Shown in pieces: positions 6,969-14,884 of a stretch of 21,285 bases of DNA. A program made the position numbers and the translations under genes. The notes beneath the pieces were generated by a model. It ran no database searches and was not told the origin of the DNA. It worked only from the letters and a program-made list of their open reading frames with translations. The stretch is from FEN-680 sp036845225 (lineage in GTDB: Bacteria > Actinomycetota > Geothermincolia > Fen-727 > Anoxymicrobiaceae): positions 1-21,285 of the forward strand of contig DAIUEJ010000044.1 in NCBI GenBank assembly GCA_036845225.1, written 5' to 3'. Within the stretch, counting starts at the first letter, position 1; each line of letters opens with the position of its first letter.

Positions 6969-7955
6969 ATGGCTGAGCTGCGATGGAACCCTATATTGCG
7001 GACGTGGGTCATCATGTCTTCGCACCGCCAGAACCGCCCCCTCCTCGAGAAGGACATAGCCTGCCCGTTCTGTCCAGGCTCGGGCAAAGTCCCCGACGAT
7101 TTCGATGTCTACGCCTACGACAACGATTTCCCATCACTGGACCTCGACCCCCCTGAGCCGGACATCGAGGGCGACGAACTGATACCCGTTCGGCCGGCAT
7201 TCGGAAAATGCGAGGTGACCCTCTACTCCCCGAAGCACGAAGTCACCCTTGCCGAGCTCCCGCTCGAGCACGTCGTCAAGCTGGTGGAGCACTGGGAGGA
7301 GCGCTACCGGGAACTGGGCGCCATCGAGGGCATACAGTACGTCTTCATCTTCGAGAACCGCGGGGAAGCCGTCGGGGTCACCATGCACCACCCGCACGGC
7401 CAGATATACGCGTATCCGTTTATGCCGCTCCGGATCCAGACCGAGCTCGACAGCGCGCGCGACAAATGGGAAGGCACCGGGCGGTGCCTGTTCTGCGAGC
7501 TCATTCGACACGAGAAGGATGACGGCCGGCGCATGGTCTATCAAAGCGACGGCTACTCGATCTTCGTCCCGCCGTTCGCCGAGTTCCCGTACCAGGTCTA
7601 CCTCATGCCCGACCTCCACACCAGCTCGCTTTCCATCATGACAGCGGATGAGAAGCGCGGGCTCGCCAAGGCGATCAAGGTCATAACCGGTTCCTACGAC
7701 GCGCTCTTCGGCGTGCCGTTCCCTTACATGATGTGCATGCACCAGAACCCCACCGACGGCGGCGACTATCCCTACTACCACTTCCACATTGAGTTCTACC
7801 CGCCGATGAGGGACCACAACAAGCTCAAGTTCAACGCCTCCAGCGAGACCGGGGCCTGGGCGACCATCAACGACACGCGTCCCGAGGAGAAAGCCGCCGA
7901 GCTCCGCGCCCGGGTCGACGAGCAGCTCGCGCTTCTGAAGGATGACCAGTCCTGA
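6969..7955 (+). CDS. galT: Galactose-1-phosphate uridylyltransferase
   Basis: This 328-residue Leloir-pathway enzyme exchanges UMP between UDP-glucose and galactose-1-phosphate in the cytosol. It carries the active-site motif HPHGQ with nucleophile H143 (141-145). Zinc-ligand candidates are C32 and C35 (CPFC), H90 (SPKH) and H141. The family C-terminal region includes YYHFHIEFYPP. An SD (GGAGG) sits 4 nt before the ATG. It is the first gene of a galT-galK-galE group, with a 117-nt gap before galK. The 155-nt gap upstream is mostly the long inverted repeat, and no clear promoter hexamers were found in the 64 nt after it. Confidence 0.96.
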   Translation: MAELRWNPILRTWVIMSSHRQNRPLLEKDIACPFCPGSGKVPDDFDVYAYDNDFPSLDLDPPEPDIEGDELIPVRPAFGKCEVTLYSPKHEVTLAELPLEHVVKLVEHWEERYRELGAIEGIQYVFIFENRGEAVGVTMHHPHGQIYAYPFMPLRIQTELDSARDKWEGTGRCLFCELIRHEKDDGRRMVYQSDGYSIFVPPFAEFPYQVYLMPDLHTSSLSIMTADEKRGLAKAIKVITGSYDALFGVPFPYMMCMHQNPTDGGDYPYYHFHIEFYPPMRDHNKLKFNASSETGAWATINDTRPEEKAAELRARVDEQLALLKDDQS

Positions 7956-7997
7956 GCTCCCGGCGGTAACCACGCGCACGCTTCCAGCCGCAACGCA

Positions 7998-8003
7998 TAT
8001 AAT
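7998..8003 (+). promoter_or_regulatory. Possible internal -10 box before galK
   Basis: A perfect TATAAT lies in the 117-nt galT-galK gap, 69 nt before the galK start. No good -35 is found 16-18 nt upstream. It may allow galK-galE to be expressed apart from galT. The rest of this gap shows no other feature. Confidence 0.35.
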
Positions 8004-8072
8004 ATTGGGGTGTTCAAACAGGTGGCGGGTTGCCTGACTTGAATTGGTGGATGAGAGCGGGCGGGAGAACAG

Positions 8073-9233
8073 ATGCTTGATTCAGTAGAGATCGGCAAGA
8101 GACTTCTCGAGTTCGAGGCGCGTTTCGGGCGCGGCGGCGAGATTGACACTTACTTCGCCCCGGGCCGGATAAACCTCATCGGGGAACACACCGACTACAA
8201 CGGCGGCAACGTCCTTCCCATCGCCATCGAGCAGGGCAACTACATGCTCATCAGGAAATCCGAGCTGCCCCCGGCGCGCCTCTACTCCGCGAGCGTGGAC
8301 GAAGAGGCCCGCATCTTCCCCGCCGATATCACAAAGCAGAAGGACTGGGCCGACTACGTGAGGGGCGTCTACCTGTACTCACGGAAGATGTGCGAGGACC
8401 TCTCGCCTTTCGACGCGCTCTACTTCGGTGACCTTCCCCTCGACTCGGGCCTGTCCTCGTCGGCGTCACTGGAGGTAGTCACGGCGATCGGCATGGAGAG
8501 CCTGGGGTGCAAGATGAGCCCCATGGAGGTGATGAGGGTCGGGCGCCGGGCGGAGAACGACTTCGTCGGAGTGTTCTGCGGCGTGATGGACCAGTTCGCT
8601 GTCGCCTTCGGCAGGAAGGGTCAGGCCATCCTGCTCAACTGCGGGACCATGGAATACAGGCACGTGCCCTTCAACCTCGGGGACGTGTCGATCGTGATCG
8701 GCCACACCGGCGTGAAGCGCTCGCTCGCGACCTCCGAGTACAACACCCGCAGGCACGAGTGCGAGGAGGCGCTGCGTCTTCTGAGCGAGAAGGTCGGCCC
8801 GAAGCAAAGCCTCGTCGAGATCACCATCAGCGAGTTCGAGCGGGCCAAGTATTCGCTCCCAGACAAGCTGGCGCGGCGCGCCGAGCACGTCATCTACGAG
8901 AACAGCCGGGTCGAGGAAGCCGCCCGCTGCATCGAACGCGGGGACGCGGTCACCCTGGGCCACCTGATGAACCGGTCCCACGAGTCGCTCCGTGACCTCT
9001 TCGATGTGTCCAGCGAGGAGCTGGACGCGATGCAGGAGATCTCGGTGGAGCACCAGGGCGTCATCGGCTGCCGGATGACAGGCGCGGGATTCGGCGGCTG
9101 CGTGGTCGCGCTCATCAAGACCGAGAACGTCGAACGCTACATCCGCCGCATGCCCGCCCTGTACTGGAAGGCGACCCACTACGACGCCCTTTTCACCGTA
9201 ACCACGCCCGGCGAGGGCGCCCACAAGGTCTGA
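8073..9233 (+). CDS. galK: Galactokinase
   Basis: This 386-residue GHMP-family kinase phosphorylates galactose to galactose-1-phosphate using ATP. It shows the galactokinase signature (PGRINLIGEHTDYNGG, 30-45), the ATP-binding loop GLSSSASLE (126-134), the likely catalytic base D173 in GVMDQF, and GHMP motif 3 MTGAGFGGC (335-343). The length is normal for the family. GGGAG lies 5 nt before the ATG. The stop is 4 nt before galE, so the two are co-transcribed. Together with galT and galE this gives a complete route from galactose to UDP-sugars. Confidence 0.97.
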   Translation: MLDSVEIGKRLLEFEARFGRGGEIDTYFAPGRINLIGEHTDYNGGNVLPIAIEQGNYMLIRKSELPPARLYSASVDEEARIFPADITKQKDWADYVRGVYLYSRKMCEDLSPFDALYFGDLPLDSGLSSSASLEVVTAIGMESLGCKMSPMEVMRVGRRAENDFVGVFCGVMDQFAVAFGRKGQAILLNCGTMEYRHVPFNLGDVSIVIGHTGVKRSLATSEYNTRRHECEEALRLLSEKVGPKQSLVEITISEFERAKYSLPDKLARRAEHVIYENSRVEEAARCIERGDAVTLGHLMNRSHESLRDLFDVSSEELDAMQEISVEHQGVIGCRMTGAGFGGCVVALIKTENVERYIRRMPALYWKATHYDALFTVTTPGEGAHKV

Positions 9234-9237
9234 AGCG

Positions 9238-10224
9238 ATGAGAGTCCTGGTCACCGGGGGTGCCGGGTACATCGGCTCCGTCACGTCGAGGATGCTCGCG
9301 CTGGAAGGCCACCAGGTGCTCGTGGTCGATGACCTCTCAAAAGGACACAGGCAGGCTGTCGAGGGTCTCGACCTGGAAGTTCTCAACATCGAGGACGAGG
9401 AAGCCGTGACGTCCGCCTGCGTAAGGTTCGAGCCGGAAGCCTGCGTGCACTTCGCGGCGCGCAGCCTGGTGGGCGAGTCCGTCGCCGAGCCTCTCAAGTA
9501 CTTGAAGTCCAACGTCGCCGGAAGCACCAACCTCCTCCGCGGCCTGCGCGAGAGCGGGTGCGGAAGGCTCGTCTTCTCATCGACCGCGGCGGTCTACGGC
9601 GTGCCGGAAGAGACACCGGTTGCCGAGAGCGCCCCGTCGGGGCCGGTCAACCCTTACGGGCTCACCAAGCTGATGGTCGAGTGGATGCTGGAGGAGCTCG
9701 CGCTCCGGGGGGCGATGGCCTCCGTCTCCCTGCGATATTTCAACGCGGCCGGGGCTGACGTCGATGCGGGGCTCGGAGAGGACCACTCCCCCGAGACGCA
9801 CCTCATCCCGCGTGTCATCGCCGCGGCGCTGGGCAGAGAGCCGTACGCCTCGATCTACGGCACGGATTACCCGACCCCCGACGGCACATGCGTCAGGGAC
9901 TATATCGACGTCTCCGACCTCGCCAGGGCGCACCTGCTCGCTCTCGACCACCTGGGGCGCGGAGGAGACAGCGGGGCGTTCAACCTGGGAAACGGGGAGG
10001 GTTTCTCGGTCCGGCAGGTGATCGACACGGTCATGGAAGTATCGGGGCGCGAGTTCCGGGTGGTGGAGGAGGCGCGCCGGGAGGGCGACCCACCGGTGCT
10101 CGTGGCCTCATCCGAGCGCATCCGCACCGTCCTGGGCTGGGAGCCGTCGCGCCCCACCCTGCGTGACATCGTCGAGACTGCCTGGCTTTGGCACGAGTCG
10201 CACCCCGGCGGCTACGAGGACTGA
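9238..10224 (+). CDS. galE: UDP-glucose 4-epimerase
   Basis: This 328-residue short-chain dehydrogenase/reductase interconverts UDP-galactose and UDP-glucose with bound NAD. It has the Rossmann motif GGAGYIG (7-13), the family SSTAAVYG segment (114-121) with the catalytic Ser/Thr, and Y140/K144 of the YxxxK pair (YGLTK). Substrate-binding segments RYFNAAGAD and RDYIDVSDLA are also present. It begins 4 nt after galK. Its last 13 bp overlap the 3' end of the convergent phosphodiesterase gene. Some actinobacterial galE-like proteins act on other UDP-sugars, but the gal operon context favours galactose metabolism or supply of UDP-Gal for envelope glycans. Confidence 0.96.
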   Translation: MRVLVTGGAGYIGSVTSRMLALEGHQVLVVDDLSKGHRQAVEGLDLEVLNIEDEEAVTSACVRFEPEACVHFAARSLVGESVAEPLKYLKSNVAGSTNLLRGLRESGCGRLVFSSTAAVYGVPEETPVAESAPSGPVNPYGLTKLMVEWMLEELALRGAMASVSLRYFNAAGADVDAGLGEDHSPETHLIPRVIAAALGREPYASIYGTDYPTPDGTCVRDYIDVSDLARAHLLALDHLGRGGDSGAFNLGNGEGFSVRQVIDTVMEVSGREFRVVEEARREGDPPVLVASSERIRTVLGWEPSRPTLRDIVETAWLWHESHPGGYED

Positions 10225-10898
10225 CCCCCGGCCTCCCCGCCTTCGATCTCTTCGAGCAGGCGCTGCATCTGGAAGTAGCGGTCGGTGATGATCGCATCGA
10301 CACCCCACGAGTGGAGCCGCCGGAAGTCATCGTCGTTGTTGACCGTCCACGCGTATACCTCCAGCCCCATCCCGTGGGCTTCGCGCACGTCGCTCTCCTC
10401 CAGGCTGTTGAAGTACGGCGCGACGAGACGGGCGCCCAAAACGACCGCCCGCTCCAGCTTCTTGCGGCCGCGGGGCATCCGGTAGAGGTACCCGGTGACG
10501 GCACCCGGGAAATCGCGGGTGTACTCGCTGAGGATGTGCCAGCCGAAAGAGGTCACCATGGTGTCGCCGACGATCCCGTAGAGGTCGAGCATCTCCCCTA
10601 CCTCACGCGGCGGGGCTTCCTTGATCTCTATGTCGAAGGCGACCCACCCGGCGAGCCTCTCGAGGACCTCCGAGAGCAGCGGCCGCTCGGGGGCGTATTT
10701 CTTCAGCTCCTCGTAAGTAGTGCGGCGGACGACATGGCCCCATACCATGTTGTCGTGGCATATCAAGAGCTTGCCGTCGGCGGTGGCCCGGACATCGGTC
10801 TCGATCGACCGCACGCCCGCGCGCGCGGCGCTCTCCATCGCCTCCAGCGTGTTGTCCGTTCCAAATCCCCTGCCGCCCCTGTGGGCGATGAGCTTCAT
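10212..10898 (-). CDS. Glycerophosphodiester phosphodiesterase
   Basis: This 228-residue TIM-barrel enzyme of the GlpQ/UgpQ family would hydrolyse glycerophosphodiesters to sn-glycerol-3-phosphate and an alcohol. Diagnostic residues are H6-R7 (AHRGG), E33 and D35 (IETDV), H48-D49 (CHDN) and E91/K93 (DIEIKE). No signal peptide is visible, so it is probably cytoplasmic (UgpQ-like). I chose ATG at 10898 because GGGAGGG lies just upstream and the family N-terminus (KLIAHRGG) begins there; the open frame extends further but is unlike the family. The gene is divergent from the lipid-kinase gene and overlaps galE by 13 bp tail to tail. A role in phospholipid turnover next to a lipid kinase is inferred. 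Confidence 0.93.
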   Translation of the reverse strand: MKLIAHRGGRGFGTDNTLEAMESAARAGVRSIETDVRATADGKLLICHDNMVWGHVVRRTTYEELKKYAPERPLLSEVLERLAGWVAFDIEIKEAPPREVGEMLDLYGIVGDTMVTSFGWHILSEYTRDFPGAVTGYLYRMPRGRKKLERAVVLGARLVAPYFNSLEESDVREAHGMGLEVYAWTVNNDDDFRRLHSWGVDAIITDRYFQMQRLLEEIEGGEAGGQSS

Positions 10899-10960
10899 GT
10901 CCCTCCCGAAGACCAGGACCGTCTGCCTCGCGTCAGACCCAAGTCTACCCTGCAAGCCCT

Positions 10961-10993
10961 GAAAAGAGGGGGTCAGAGGAATGAACGGTGCCC
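10961..10993. repeat. Degenerate family B repeat fragment
   Basis: On the minus strand, CTGACCCCCTCTTTTC (10976-10961) nearly repeats the CTGACCCC-TCTTTTTC part of the hairpin at 12741-12776, differing by an extra C and one fewer T. An ACGGTGCCC stretch follows at 10985-10993 on the plus strand. It lies between two divergent genes and upstream of the lipid-kinase -10 box. It is a plausible decayed copy rather than a functional site. Confidence 0.45.
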
Positions 10994-11007
10994 GAGCCCC
11001 GTATAGA

Positions 11008-11017
11008 GTGCTATACT
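11008..11017 (+). promoter_or_regulatory. Extended -10 promoter for the lipid-kinase operon
   Basis: GTGCTATACT contains TGC-TATACT, an extended -10 box 27 nt before the TTG start. It differs at only one base from the 10-mer before the ABC exporter operon (4731-4740). The -35 region is poor, as expected for an extended -10 promoter. Confidence 0.5.
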
Positions 11018-11044
11018 GTCCCTTACCCACTGGAGGGATAAGCG

Positions 11045-12046
11045 TTGACCAACCCTGAAAAGCGTCGCCTGATCGACAGGATAAAAACCATCGAGGAGCG
11101 CCTGATCGTGGTCGTGAACCCGATGAGCAGGCGTGGCTCTGAGAAAGCCTCTCACGTCCGCAGCCTGATACGCCGCGAAGGAATGAACCTCGAGGAGACC
11201 TCGACAGACCACCCGGACGACGTCGGGCAGACCATGGAGTTCTGGTCCAAGCGGTTCGGGGGCTCGCGCATCATCATGGTGTTCGGCGGCGACGGGGCTA
11301 TAAACCAGGTCATCAACAACATCATGCTCTCCCGCTCCAACAAGAACGTGGTGCTCGTGCCGATGCCGGCTGGTACCGCCAACGACTTCTGCCGGGCCCT
11401 GAACATCGAATCTGTAGACCGCGCGCTCGAGGCGATGGTCGATTTCAACATCCGCTCCGTTGACCTGCTCAAGATCGAGATCAGCAATGGACAGAACACC
11501 GAGGTCAAGTACTGCAGCAACATACTCGGGCTCGGGCTGGATGGAGACCTCGCGCGCCGCTCTCAGAAGTACAAGAGGTTTGGGGTGCCCGGCTACTGGT
11601 ACGCCTCCCTGAAGAAGGGGGTCTCTGCAATCTTCCGAGGCATGGACATGTACCGCATGCGCCTCCAGTCCGGAGATATCATCTACGATGGGAAGCTCAT
11701 CGGCGTCATGCTCTCCAACATCGACAAGTATGGCCGCACCTTCCATATCTCCCCGGGCGCGCGGCCGGACGACGGCAAGATACACGTGACGGTCGTGAAA
11801 CCGATGGGCGGCCTCAAGTCGATCATCGTTGCCGCATGCGTCATACCGGCCCTGCACACCAGGTTCAAGCAGGTGGATTCGTTCACCTGCGAGGAAGTCG
11901 ACGTCGAGCTGTTCGATGACCTCTACTCCCAGGAGGACGGCGAGGTCTTCCGTTATCCTCGAGGCACCACCTTCCACCTCTCGCTCGAGAAGCAGGCGCT
12001 GAACGTGCTCGCCGCGACGCCCTCCGGCGCCAACGGCTCGTCCTGA
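11045..12046 (+). CDS. Diacylglycerol/sphingosine kinase-like lipid kinase
   Basis: This 333-residue member of the DAGK catalytic-domain family (DgkB/YegS/BmrU type) would phosphorylate a lipid at the membrane face using ATP. It shows the nucleotide-binding NPMSRRG (25-31), GGDGAINQV (81-89) and PAGTANDF (108-115), and the C-terminal DGE (298-300) near the active site. The TTG start is supported by GGAGG 8 nt upstream. It is followed 17 nt later by the phosphatase gene and has its own extended -10 promoter. The divergent neighbour degrades glycerophosphodiesters, which fits lipid turnover. Whether the substrate is diacylglycerol, another lipid or a lipid-like precursor cannot be read from the sequence. 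Confidence 0.92.
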   Translation: MTNPEKRRLIDRIKTIEERLIVVVNPMSRRGSEKASHVRSLIRREGMNLEETSTDHPDDVGQTMEFWSKRFGGSRIIMVFGGDGAINQVINNIMLSRSNKNVVLVPMPAGTANDFCRALNIESVDRALEAMVDFNIRSVDLLKIEISNGQNTEVKYCSNILGLGLDGDLARRSQKYKRFGVPGYWYASLKKGVSAIFRGMDMYRMRLQSGDIIYDGKLIGVMLSNIDKYGRTFHISPGARPDDGKIHVTVVKPMGGLKSIIVAACVIPALHTRFKQVDSFTCEEVDVELFDDLYSQEDGEVFRYPRGTTFHLSLEKQALNVLAATPSGANGSS

Positions 12047-12063
12047 GAAGCCGCGGGGCGAGA

Positions 12064-12744
12064 GTGCATCTCCTCTTCATCTGCGCGGGGAACATCATGA
12101 GGAGCGTCATGGCCGAGTGCATCATCAGGGCGCGCGCCGACGAGCTCCTCGGGGACCTGTCCGGCTCGTTCACCTCTGAGTCTTGCGGCCTCAAGGCTGA
12201 CGACGACTCCCCTCCCCATCCCGAAGCGCTCCGTGCGCTCGAGGCCCTGGGCATCCCCGCGTGTGACACCAACTCCGTGCTCATCGACCGGGAACATATG
12301 GAGCGCGCGGACCTTGCGATGACTATGACCAGGCAGCAATGCTACGTCCTTGCGGGTCAGTTCCCTGAGTCGGGCCGGAAATGCTTCTCGCTCGTCGAGG
12401 TCAATGGAGCGATCGAGATGCTGCTGGAGGCCCGCGGCGCGAGCATCGACGGGCAGGATTGGGGCTCGCTCGCCCGAAAGCTGGGGGCCGATGAACTCGA
12501 AGATGCACTGGAACAGGCCGCGCAATCAGTAAAGAGCATCCCGCGTGAGGAAGTCCGCCAGATGCCGGGTGTGCCCATGGACGTCCGCGAGCTCATGACC
12601 CTCTTCGCCCCATGCTTCTACCAGGCCAGTGGCATACACGACCCGCTCGGCGGGACGGAAGAGGAAAGCGACCGCTGCGCGCGCCTCGTCGACCAGGAGG
12701 TCACGCTGCTGGTGAAAGGCCTGCTAGCCCTCGCCCTCACATGA
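12064..12744 (+). CDS. Low-molecular-weight protein-tyrosine-phosphatase-like protein, enlarged
   Basis: This 226-residue protein has the LMW-PTP active-site loop C7-x5-R13-S14 (CAGNIMRS) at its N-terminus. A candidate general-acid motif D193-P194 (IHDPLGG) is near the C-terminus. The family is usually about 150 residues; here roughly 60-70 extra residues (about 120-188) separate the core from the DP motif. The family dephosphorylates phosphotyrosine proteins or, in some relatives, arginine phosphate or arsenate. The P-loop has Met in place of the usual Cys of the CxxNxCRS pattern. The GTG start has GGGGCGAG upstream and lies 17 nt after the lipid kinase. The stop codon is within a bidirectional hairpin. 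The target is unknown; it could regulate envelope synthesis. Confidence 0.85.
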   Translation: MHLLFICAGNIMRSVMAECIIRARADELLGDLSGSFTSESCGLKADDDSPPHPEALRALEALGIPACDTNSVLIDREHMERADLAMTMTRQQCYVLAGQFPESGRKCFSLVEVNGAIEMLLEARGASIDGQDWGSLARKLGADELEDALEQAAQSVKSIPREEVRQMPGVPMDVRELMTLFAPCFYQASGIHDPLGGTEEESDRCARLVDQEVTLLVKGLLALALT

Positions 12745-12776
12745 AAAACGGGGGGTGCCTGACCCCTCTTTTTCAT
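12741..12776. terminator. Bidirectional hairpin terminator, family B repeat
   Basis: ATGAAAAA (12741-12748) pairs with TTTTTCAT (12769-12776); after a 2-nt mismatch, GGGG pairs with CCCC around the loop GTGCCTGA. Poly-A and poly-T flanks make it terminator-like on both strands. The stem contains the TGA stop of the phosphatase gene (12742-12744) and, on the other strand, the TGA stop of rdgB (12773-12775). The 14-mer GGTGCCTGACCCCT (12754-12767) recurs exactly at 19561-19574. Confidence 0.8.
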
Positions 12777-13354
12777 TCCAGTAACTGGCGCATGGCGCGT
12801 AGGGCTTTGCCGCGGTGGCTGATAGCGTTCTTCTCCTCAAGTGAAAGCTCCGCCATGCTGCGGGCAAAGCCCTCCGGCTGAAAGACCGGGTCGTAACCGA
12901 AGCCGCCCGTCCCCTGCCGCTTCTCGAGGATCAAGCCCTCACACTCGCCCTGTGTGATCTCGACCCCACCTCCCGGAATCACGAGTGCGGCCACGCAGAC
13001 GAACCTGGCTGTGCGCTGCTCGAGCGGAATCCCCTCCATCTCGGCGAGCAGCCTCGCGATGTTACGGTCGGCGTCACCTTCCGGCCCCGCGTACCGCGAC
13101 GAGTGGATGCCGGGCTGTCCGCCGAGAGCGTCCACCACCAGTCCCGAGTCGTCCGCGAGCGACGCGCGGCCGAACATCTCCGAGAGCTCGGTAGCCTTGA
13201 TGACGGCATTCTGTTTGAAGGTCGAGCCGGTTTCCTCAGGCTCCCGCCAATCGCCGAGGTCTTCGAAGGTCAGGAGTTGGAGTCCGGGAAGATCGAGGAC
13301 GCCCCGCATCTCCTTGATCTTGCCGGGGTTCTTGGAGGCGATGACAAGGTCCAT
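12773..13354 (-). CDS. rdgB: dITP/XTP pyrophosphatase (Ham1/RdgB)
   Basis: This 193-residue house-cleaning enzyme hydrolyses non-canonical purine NTPs (ITP, dITP, XTP) to monophosphates and prevents their incorporation into nucleic acids. Family motifs are SKNPGK (7-12), the acidic ADDSGLVVDALGG (67-79), GFGYDPVF (151-158) and SHRGKAL near the C-terminus. ATG at 13354 fits the family N-terminus (MDLVIASKN) and lies 8 nt after the rph stop; the longer open frame upstream lies within rph. It is the last gene of murI-MBL-rph-rdgB, an arrangement in which rph and rdgB are often neighbours. Confidence 0.96.
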   Translation of the reverse strand: MDLVIASKNPGKIKEMRGVLDLPGLQLLTFEDLGDWREPEETGSTFKQNAVIKATELSEMFGRASLADDSGLVVDALGGQPGIHSSRYAGPEGDADRNIARLLAEMEGIPLEQRTARFVCVAALVIPGGGVEITQGECEGLILEKRQGTGGFGYDPVFQPEGFARSMAELSLEEKNAISHRGKALRAMRQLLE

Positions 13355-13362
13355 CGCGGCTG

Positions 13363-14088
13363 TCAGATCTCTCCCGATAGGATGCGGTTCTGGTAGTCGA
13401 TGAGGTCGTTTATCCCGGCCATACCCAGCTCGAGCATCTTGTCGAGATCGGCGCGAGAAAGCGGCTTGTGCTCCGAGGTCCCCTGGATCTCGATGATCTC
13501 GGCGCGGTCGTTGGCTACCACGTTCAAGTCGAAATCCGCGTGGTAGTCTTCCTCGAAGCACAGGTCGAGGCACGGCTCCCCCCTGACGACCCCGACGCTT
13601 ATCGCCCCGATATTGCCGATCACGGGTGAGGCCGGGATGGCTCCCTCGTCGATCATCGTTTCAAAGGCGTCCACCAGGGCCACATAGGCGCCGGTGATCG
13701 ACGCGGTCCTGGTGCCTCCGTCCGCCTCGATGACGTCGCAGTCCACCAGGAAAGTCTTTTCGGGAAATACCGACATGTCCGTGACCGCGCGCAGCGACCT
13801 GCCTATCAGTCTCTGTATCTCCATGGTGCGACCGCCCTGGCGCCCTTTCACCGCCTCCCGCTGGCTGCGGACCACAGTCGAGCGGGGTAGCATCGAGTAC
13901 TCGGCCGTCACCCATCCCTTCCCGGAGCCGGTCAGGAACCGCGGCACGCTCTCCTCGTACGTCACCGTGCAGATTACGCGCGTGTTGCCGAGCTCGATGA
14001 GGGCCGAGCCCTCAGCGTGCCGGATGAAGTTGCGCGTGATCTTCACAGGCCTCATCTGTTCCGGGCTTCTACCGTCGGTCCTTATCAA
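13363..14088 (-). CDS. rph: Ribonuclease PH
   Basis: This 241-residue phosphorolytic 3'-5' exoribonuclease trims tRNA 3' ends, forming a hexameric ring in the cytosol. It opens with the classic RTDGRSPEQMRPVKI. It shows the phosphate-binding GGR (85-87), the family block DVIEADGGTRTASITGA (118-134) and the C-terminal IQGTSEHKPLSR. It has a normal family length. The TTG start at 14088 is strongly supported by AGGAGG 5 nt upstream. It lies 22 nt after the metallo-hydrolase gene and 8 nt before rdgB. Confidence 0.97.
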   Translation of the reverse strand: MIRTDGRSPEQMRPVKITRNFIRHAEGSALIELGNTRVICTVTYEESVPRFLTGSGKGWVTAEYSMLPRSTVVRSQREAVKGRQGGRTMEIQRLIGRSLRAVTDMSVFPEKTFLVDCDVIEADGGTRTASITGAYVALVDAFETMIDEGAIPASPVIGNIGAISVGVVRGEPCLDLCFEEDYHADFDLNVVANDRAEIIEIQGTSEHKPLSRADLDKMLELGMAGINDLIDYQNRILSGEI

Positions 14089-14110
14089 CTCCGCCTCCTA
14101 AATCTGCCAG

Positions 14111-14884
14111 CTAGGTCGCGCAGGGGTACGGCCCCACAAAGAACGTAAGGCCCTCGACCGCAAGGTCCACCGGGCCATTGTACTCCTTGACGGCATCCTC
14201 GATAGCCACTTCGGGGTCCAGCGTCGGCCAGAGGTGGGTCAGCAGCAGGCTGCCCGCCCCGGCTTCCGTTGCGACTCTGCCCGCCTCTCTAGCGGTCATA
14301 TGCCCGCCCATCTTGACGGTGACCTCGCTCGTGAAGGTCGCCTCGCAGATGAAGAGATCCGCCTCCCGCGCCTGGTCGACCAGCGCGTCGCACCTCTCGG
14401 TGTCGCCCGAGTAGCAGATCGTCCGTTCCTCCGCCTCCAGGCGGAAGATGAAACCGTCGACCGCGTGCGACGAAGGCCTGGCTGACACGGTGAACCCGGC
14501 AAAATCCATGGGCTCCTCCGTGTCGGGTTCCTGTATGTCCATACAACTCAAGAACTCCGGACGGCTCTCCTCCGAGATAGGACTGCCGAGGATATCGCTT
14601 GCGTTTTGCGGCGCCAGCACGGGAAGGGGCGGCAGCGATGTCTCCCAGAAGCGGCGCGCGGTGCACAGGCCGACAAGGTCCGCATAGTGGTCCCAGTGCA
14701 TGTGCGTTATCGCCACGCCGCCCAGCTCGTCCGCCTCGAGGTACTTGAGCATGTTAGAGAGAGAACCCGCGCCGATGTCCAGCATCAGCGTCCCGGCGTC
14801 GTCCTGGACCAGAAAACCCGCGCACGCCTTGCCGGCGCCCGCGTATCCCCCTGAGCTTCCGCAGACCGTGACCTTCAGGCTCAC
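14111..14884 (-). CDS. Metallo-beta-lactamase-fold hydrolase, RNase Z/phosphodiesterase-like
   Basis: This 257-residue cytoplasmic MBL-fold protein has the metal motif H61-M-H63-W-D65-H66 (THMHWDH) and further ligand candidates H140, D161 (YSGDTE) and H217 (LLLTHLWP). GGHMTAREAG (193-202) is typical of the RNase Z / cyclic-phosphodiesterase branch. The GTG start at 14884 overlaps the murI stop by 4 nt (GTGA), so translation is coupled; the open frame upstream of it is out-of-frame murI. Its neighbour rph processes tRNA 3' ends, which makes an RNA or nucleotide phosphodiesterase role attractive. It is shorter than standard RNase Z, and I see no clear exosite arm, so the substrate is open. Confidence 0.9.
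   Translation of the reverse strand: MSLKVTVCGSSGGYAGAGKACAGFLVQDDAGTLMLDIGAGSLSNMLKYLEADELGGVAITHMHWDHYADLVGLCTARRFWETSLPPLPVLAPQNASDILGSPISEESRPEFLSCMDIQEPDTEEPMDFAGFTVSARPSSHAVDGFIFRLEAEERTICYSGDTERCDALVDQAREADLFICEATFTSEVTVKMGGHMTAREAGRVATEAGAGSLLLTHLWPTLDPEVAIEDAVKEYNGPVDLAVEGLTFFVGPYPCAT

Noticed and set aside
8466..9530. Minus-strand open frame (354 codons) across galK and galE
   Set aside because: It crosses two clearly coding plus-strand genes and has no motif of its own.
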